Shown here piece after piece: positions 61,389-64,000 of a stretch of DNA of 64,000 bases; the stretch's first letter is position 1, and each line of letters begins with the position of its first letter. The translations under genes were made by a program, and so were the position numbers. The notes beneath the pieces are model-generated. The model did not search any database. It was not told the DNA's origin and saw nothing but the letters and a program-made list of their open reading frames with translations. Source of the stretch: CAZDIO01 sp964505555 (lineage in GTDB: Bacteria > Bdellovibrionota_C > UBA2361 > SZUA-149 > CAZDIO01); NCBI GenBank assembly GCA_964505555.1, contig CAZDIO010000125.1, positions 4,454 to 68,453 on the forward strand, given 5' to 3'.

Positions 61389-63479
61389 TTACCACACCCC
61401 AGGCACAAACATCCATCGTACTTTCTTTTTATATAAGAGGTAATCAGCATCCTGCTTAAGATGTCGCTCTTCGGTCCAGGCACGAAGTCCGTAGATGAGA
61501 ACAAGTATAAACATCCGTGTCAGCGCTCGTGTTTGGAACATGCCTGCTTCAATTCCCCAAAGAAGCACCTTTGATGCATAGGCCGGATGACGAACAACCC
61601 CGTAAGGTCCAGAAGTAACGATACCACGATTAGTAAGATTTGAGCTTCGCACTCCAAGTGCAATAGTTGCCCAAAGATAAATGCCCCAAAGAATCGTAAT
61701 GAGCACAACAGCAAAATCTTGAACTATTGGAGACAACACCTCAGAAAGAGCTCCCCCCGGACCGGCATCAAGAGAGAGGTCAAAAAGCTGAAAAGAGAAA
61801 TGACTAAAGGGGGGATAACACATCACACACACTATCCAGCCAAGAAGTGTTGGCTCAACAGAGCGGATCTGATTTTTTAGTTGTGGAAGCTCAACTACAT
61901 AACCAAAAGTAAAGATCGTCACATCAATAAGAATAAAAAGTGAAACCAGATAACTGTTGATCTGCCGAAATTCCCATTGAAACGACTGCACGAAACTCCA
62001 TTGGTGAATAAACCCCCCGATCATCCAACTACTTAACAAAGGAAGAAAAAACACCTTCACCGCAATCGCCAAAGCTCCGGTCTTACTTAAGGCACTCCAA
62101 TAACAACGACCCCCCTCCTCGCTTCGCCCAAACGATAAAAATGAAAAAACACTTCGGAGAAGATGCCAATACTTATCCGTCTGCGGATCAGGCTTGATGT
62201 AGCGAGTAAGGACAAAAAGGTTTGCAAGCATCATGTAAACGTAGAGCGGATCGGCAAGATAGAGAATAAATTGCTCAACATCATTCGCCCCAAAATAAAA
62301 CCAGGTAAGCACGGTTGTCAGTGCGCGGTGAAGCCATTTTCCAAAGTGGTTATCTGAAAACAATTCAGGGGTAATATGCGGCAAGAGCGCATCTGGGATC
62401 ACATAGAGTGTCTTTAATAAAAAAAAGAGCAGAGAGATCACAAACACACTAAAGGTAAAGCGAATCAGTGAAACGCTCAACAGTGACGCTGACAGAGACT
62501 CTGACCCCGACCCTTCCTCTTGAGGGTTATTTTTTCCGGGGAGAGAAACGAAAACCAAAAAAACAAGGGTCGTTAGAAAAAAGATTCGCCCAAGAAATAG
62601 CTGAAACGCGGGAGAAGTATCAAACACCCATCCTTGAACGAGCACTCCACAAAAAAGTAGAAACATAAAACTTCCAAACCGGCACAAGGAGGAAAGATAC
62701 GGATGTGGATAAAACGGTTGCTTTTTTACCACCGTTTTCCAATACAAACCTCCAGAGATGAGGAAAGCAAGAAGACCGATGACGAGACATTGGAGAGCGG
62801 AAAAATATGAGCGATCGGTAAAAGAGGAGGTCGTTTGCAAGGATGCTTCAAAAACTGCTGTTCCATGAATTGGCCATGAGGAGTCAGTTTCAAGTACTGC
62901 ATAGATCGTATGTTCAGAGCGAAGATGCGGCATCTGATTTTTTAGAGTGAAGCGTCGTCCCTGAGGTGTTTCTTCCTCGCTCAGAACCGCAATCCGTTTG
63001 GGGAGAACAAGACGAAATTTAAATTTCTTATTATACGGAACAAAAAAATCCAGGGTATCTCTTAACGAAACGTTTTTTAATCCACAGTAAGGTTTTATCT
63101 GATGCGGTTTTCTAAAATGAAAATAATTAACGTTGGAGATACTAAATGTTTCTCTTTCATTTATATATTCTAAAGAGGCATAGAGGGGGTACGTTCCTGG
63201 CTTCTCTGGGGGCGCAATCCGAACTTCAACCTGATCTTTTGTCCCACTAGGAAGGTAGTCTGAAATATGAGCTTGATATATTTTACCATCAAGTTCAAGA
63301 TTCAACCCAACCAGTTGAGCGCCATCTTTTCCGGTATTTTCAAACTTTACAATAACACTTTCGCCCTGAGGACGTGTTTCCAAACTAAAGGAGATATCGG
63401 CAGCAAGCGCTCCTGAGGAATGAAAACAAAGAAGTATCCCCACCAGAAAGTGAAATCGGAAAAACCATCGACGTTTCAT
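61389..63479 (-). CDS. Exported multi-span protein with isoprenylcysteine-methyltransferase-like C-terminus
   Basis: About 696 residues. A signal peptide ends near ALAAD. Residues about 30-220 look like a periplasmic beta domain (FENTGKDGAQLVGLNLELDG; APPEKPGTYPLYASLEY). About ten membrane spans follow. The last 120 residues match the ICMT/PEMT-type pattern: NRGIVTSGPYGVVRHPAYAS (RHPxY), then TEERHLKQDADYLLYKKKVR with the conserved Glu and Tyr. ATG 63479 is chosen; a longer frame upstream overlaps crcB. The fusion suggests methylation of a lipid or lipid-linked substrate with an extracytoplasmic sensor part. Function unproven. Confidence 0.72.
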   Translation of the reverse strand: MKRRWFFRFHFLVGILLCFHSSGALAADISFSLETRPQGESVIVKFENTGKDGAQLVGLNLELDGKIYQAHISDYLPSGTKDQVEVRIAPPEKPGTYPLYASLEYINERETFSISNVNYFHFRKPHQIKPYCGLKNVSLRDTLDFFVPYNKKFKFRLVLPKRIAVLSEEETPQGRRFTLKNQMPHLRSEHTIYAVLETDSSWPIHGTAVFEASLQTTSSFTDRSYFSALQCLVIGLLAFLISGGLYWKTVVKKQPFYPHPYLSSLCRFGSFMFLLFCGVLVQGWVFDTSPAFQLFLGRIFFLTTLVFLVFVSLPGKNNPQEEGSGSESLSASLLSVSLIRFTFSVFVISLLFFLLKTLYVIPDALLPHITPELFSDNHFGKWLHRALTTVLTWFYFGANDVEQFILYLADPLYVYMMLANLFVLTRYIKPDPQTDKYWHLLRSVFSFLSFGRSEEGGRCYWSALSKTGALAIAVKVFFLPLLSSWMIGGFIHQWSFVQSFQWEFRQINSYLVSLFILIDVTIFTFGYVVELPQLKNQIRSVEPTLLGWIVCVMCYPPFSHFSFQLFDLSLDAGPGGALSEVLSPIVQDFAVVLITILWGIYLWATIALGVRSSNLTNRGIVTSGPYGVVRHPAYASKVLLWGIEAGMFQTRALTRMFILVLIYGLRAWTEERHLKQDADYLLYKKKVRWMFVPGVW

Positions 63480-63546
63480 GTTCGAGGATGCTACCAAGGA
63501 GAGACATACGCGTCTAGCACAGAATATGAGCACTTCGTTTGCTCGC

Positions 63547-63921
63547 TCAAAGTGAGGAGAGCCTCTCCCCCACAAATACCGCTCCAATACAGCAGACTAC
63601 ACTAAAAACTACATTCAGCACTGCTATGTGCCACGCCGAGGTTCGAATGAGGTACATTGTCTCCAATCCAAAGGCTGAAAAGGTTGTAAATCCACCAAGG
63701 AGTCCCGTAAAAAGAAAAATTCGTCCGTAGGCCCCAAGGCCATGCTCTCTTTCGATAACGCCAGCAAGAATGCCAATGATCAAGCATCCGATAACATTCA
63801 CTACAAATGTGCTAAGCGGAAATTTCCAATTTTCTGTATGGTGAAGAATCCATCCCCCAACTTTAAATCGAAGCGCAGAACCAAGAAATCCCCCCATCCC
63901 TACAATGATCACCTCTTTCAT
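63547..63921 (-). CDS. crcB: CrcB/FluC fluoride channel
   Basis: A 124-residue four-helix membrane protein that exports fluoride as a dimer. It has GGFLGSALRF near residue 10 and TGLLGGFTTFSAFGLE near 72-88, with the conserved Asn in FVVNVIGC and the Thr/Phe/Ser of the selectivity region. No fluoride riboswitch was found in the 79 nt upstream that remain in the window. It is the gene before the methyltransferase-like protein. Confidence 0.95.
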   Translation of the reverse strand: MKEVIIVGMGGFLGSALRFKVGGWILHHTENWKFPLSTFVVNVIGCLIIGILAGVIEREHGLGAYGRIFLFTGLLGGFTTFSAFGLETMYLIRTSAWHIAVLNVVFSVVCCIGAVFVGERLSSL

Positions 63922-64000
63922 TGCTTTCCTTTAAAATAACTTTTAGTTTGAGCTCGAGCTCATGACTAAGTATAAGTCGAAGTAGAAGACTAAGTGAAGA

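Noticed and set aside
47568..61402. 12-mer CACACCCCAGGC shared near R2 and R4
   Set aside because: In R4 it encodes the end of the methyltransferase-like protein and lies in the wrong orientation to be part of the element; probably chance.
63949..63962. 14-bp palindrome TGAGCTCGAGCTCA
   Set aside because: It is built of overlapping GAGCTC units near the edge of the window and has no evident partner or function.
63922..64000. Possible fluoride riboswitch before crcB
   Set aside because: The conserved GGNGAUGGNGUUCC-type core is not present in the 79 nt that remain, though the leader could continue beyond the window.
1..64000. CRISPR array, prophage or integrative element
   Set aside because: No regularly spaced direct repeats with unique spacers, and no integrase, capsid or replication genes were found.

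Overview
The window comes from a Gram-negative bacterium with moderate, AT-leaning base composition. It encodes heptose/Kdo lipopolysaccharide core synthesis, a predicted outer-membrane barrel protein, a periplasmic cyclophilin, lipoproteins, MinCDE, PhoBR/Pst and KdpDE. This mix fits a proteobacterium or deltaproteobacterium-like environmental lineage; the sequence alone does not give a genus. Genes are closely packed, overlaps of 4-17 nt are common, and GTG and TTG starts are used (kdpE, minC, glgA-like, gmk).

Layout. 1-6004: the Kdp potassium system. A barrel protein, a microprotein, kdpF and kdpA read leftwards and the sensor/regulator pair kdpD-kdpE reads rightwards from a shared intergenic region that holds a KdpE-like operator. 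6034-12910: glycine cleavage (gcvT-gcvH-gcvP), folD and alanine dehydrogenase. 12930-16326: minC-minD-minE and a GT87-type membrane glycosyltransferase. 16566-20134: gltX, tRNA-Gln(CTG), tRNA-Glu(CTC), a REP-associated tyrosine transposase and a DUF454 membrane protein. 20198-23377: exported cyclophilin, ECF sigma factor, guanylate kinase and YicC nuclease. 23433-31413: LPS-core cluster with heptose kinase and phosphatase, two GT9 heptosyltransferases, a Kdo-kinase-like protein, two GT2 enzymes, a sugar epimerase and one unknown exported protein.

31548-35585 is the most unusual stretch. Two divergent paralogues resemble the SPL family of radical SAM proteins but lack the iron-sulfur cysteine motif. 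They flank two short Flp-pilin-like membrane peptides that share a nearly identical core. An M48 metalloprotease lipoprotein follows. 35625-40863 holds a compact phosphorelay: a MASE1 histidine kinase, a REC-histidine kinase and two REC-PAS-REC proteins, with no DNA-binding output. 41138-47505 is a complete phoB-phoR-pstS-pstC-pstA-pstB-phoU locus with 11-bp-phased repeats, which may be Pho boxes, upstream of pstS and phoB.

47719-63921: a TM0106-type RecB-like nuclease, mutY, an exported dual-specificity phosphatase, a DUF3999-DUF2339 pair, a nitronate-monooxygenase-like flavoprotein with a Cys-rich tail, a tandem UspA, a large glycogen-synthase-like protein with a long N-terminal extension, a periplasmic/membrane protein ending in an isoprenylcysteine-methyltransferase-like domain, and a fluoride channel. 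Four CACAGAG-rich palindromic elements sit between genes in the right half and may be REPIN-like elements.
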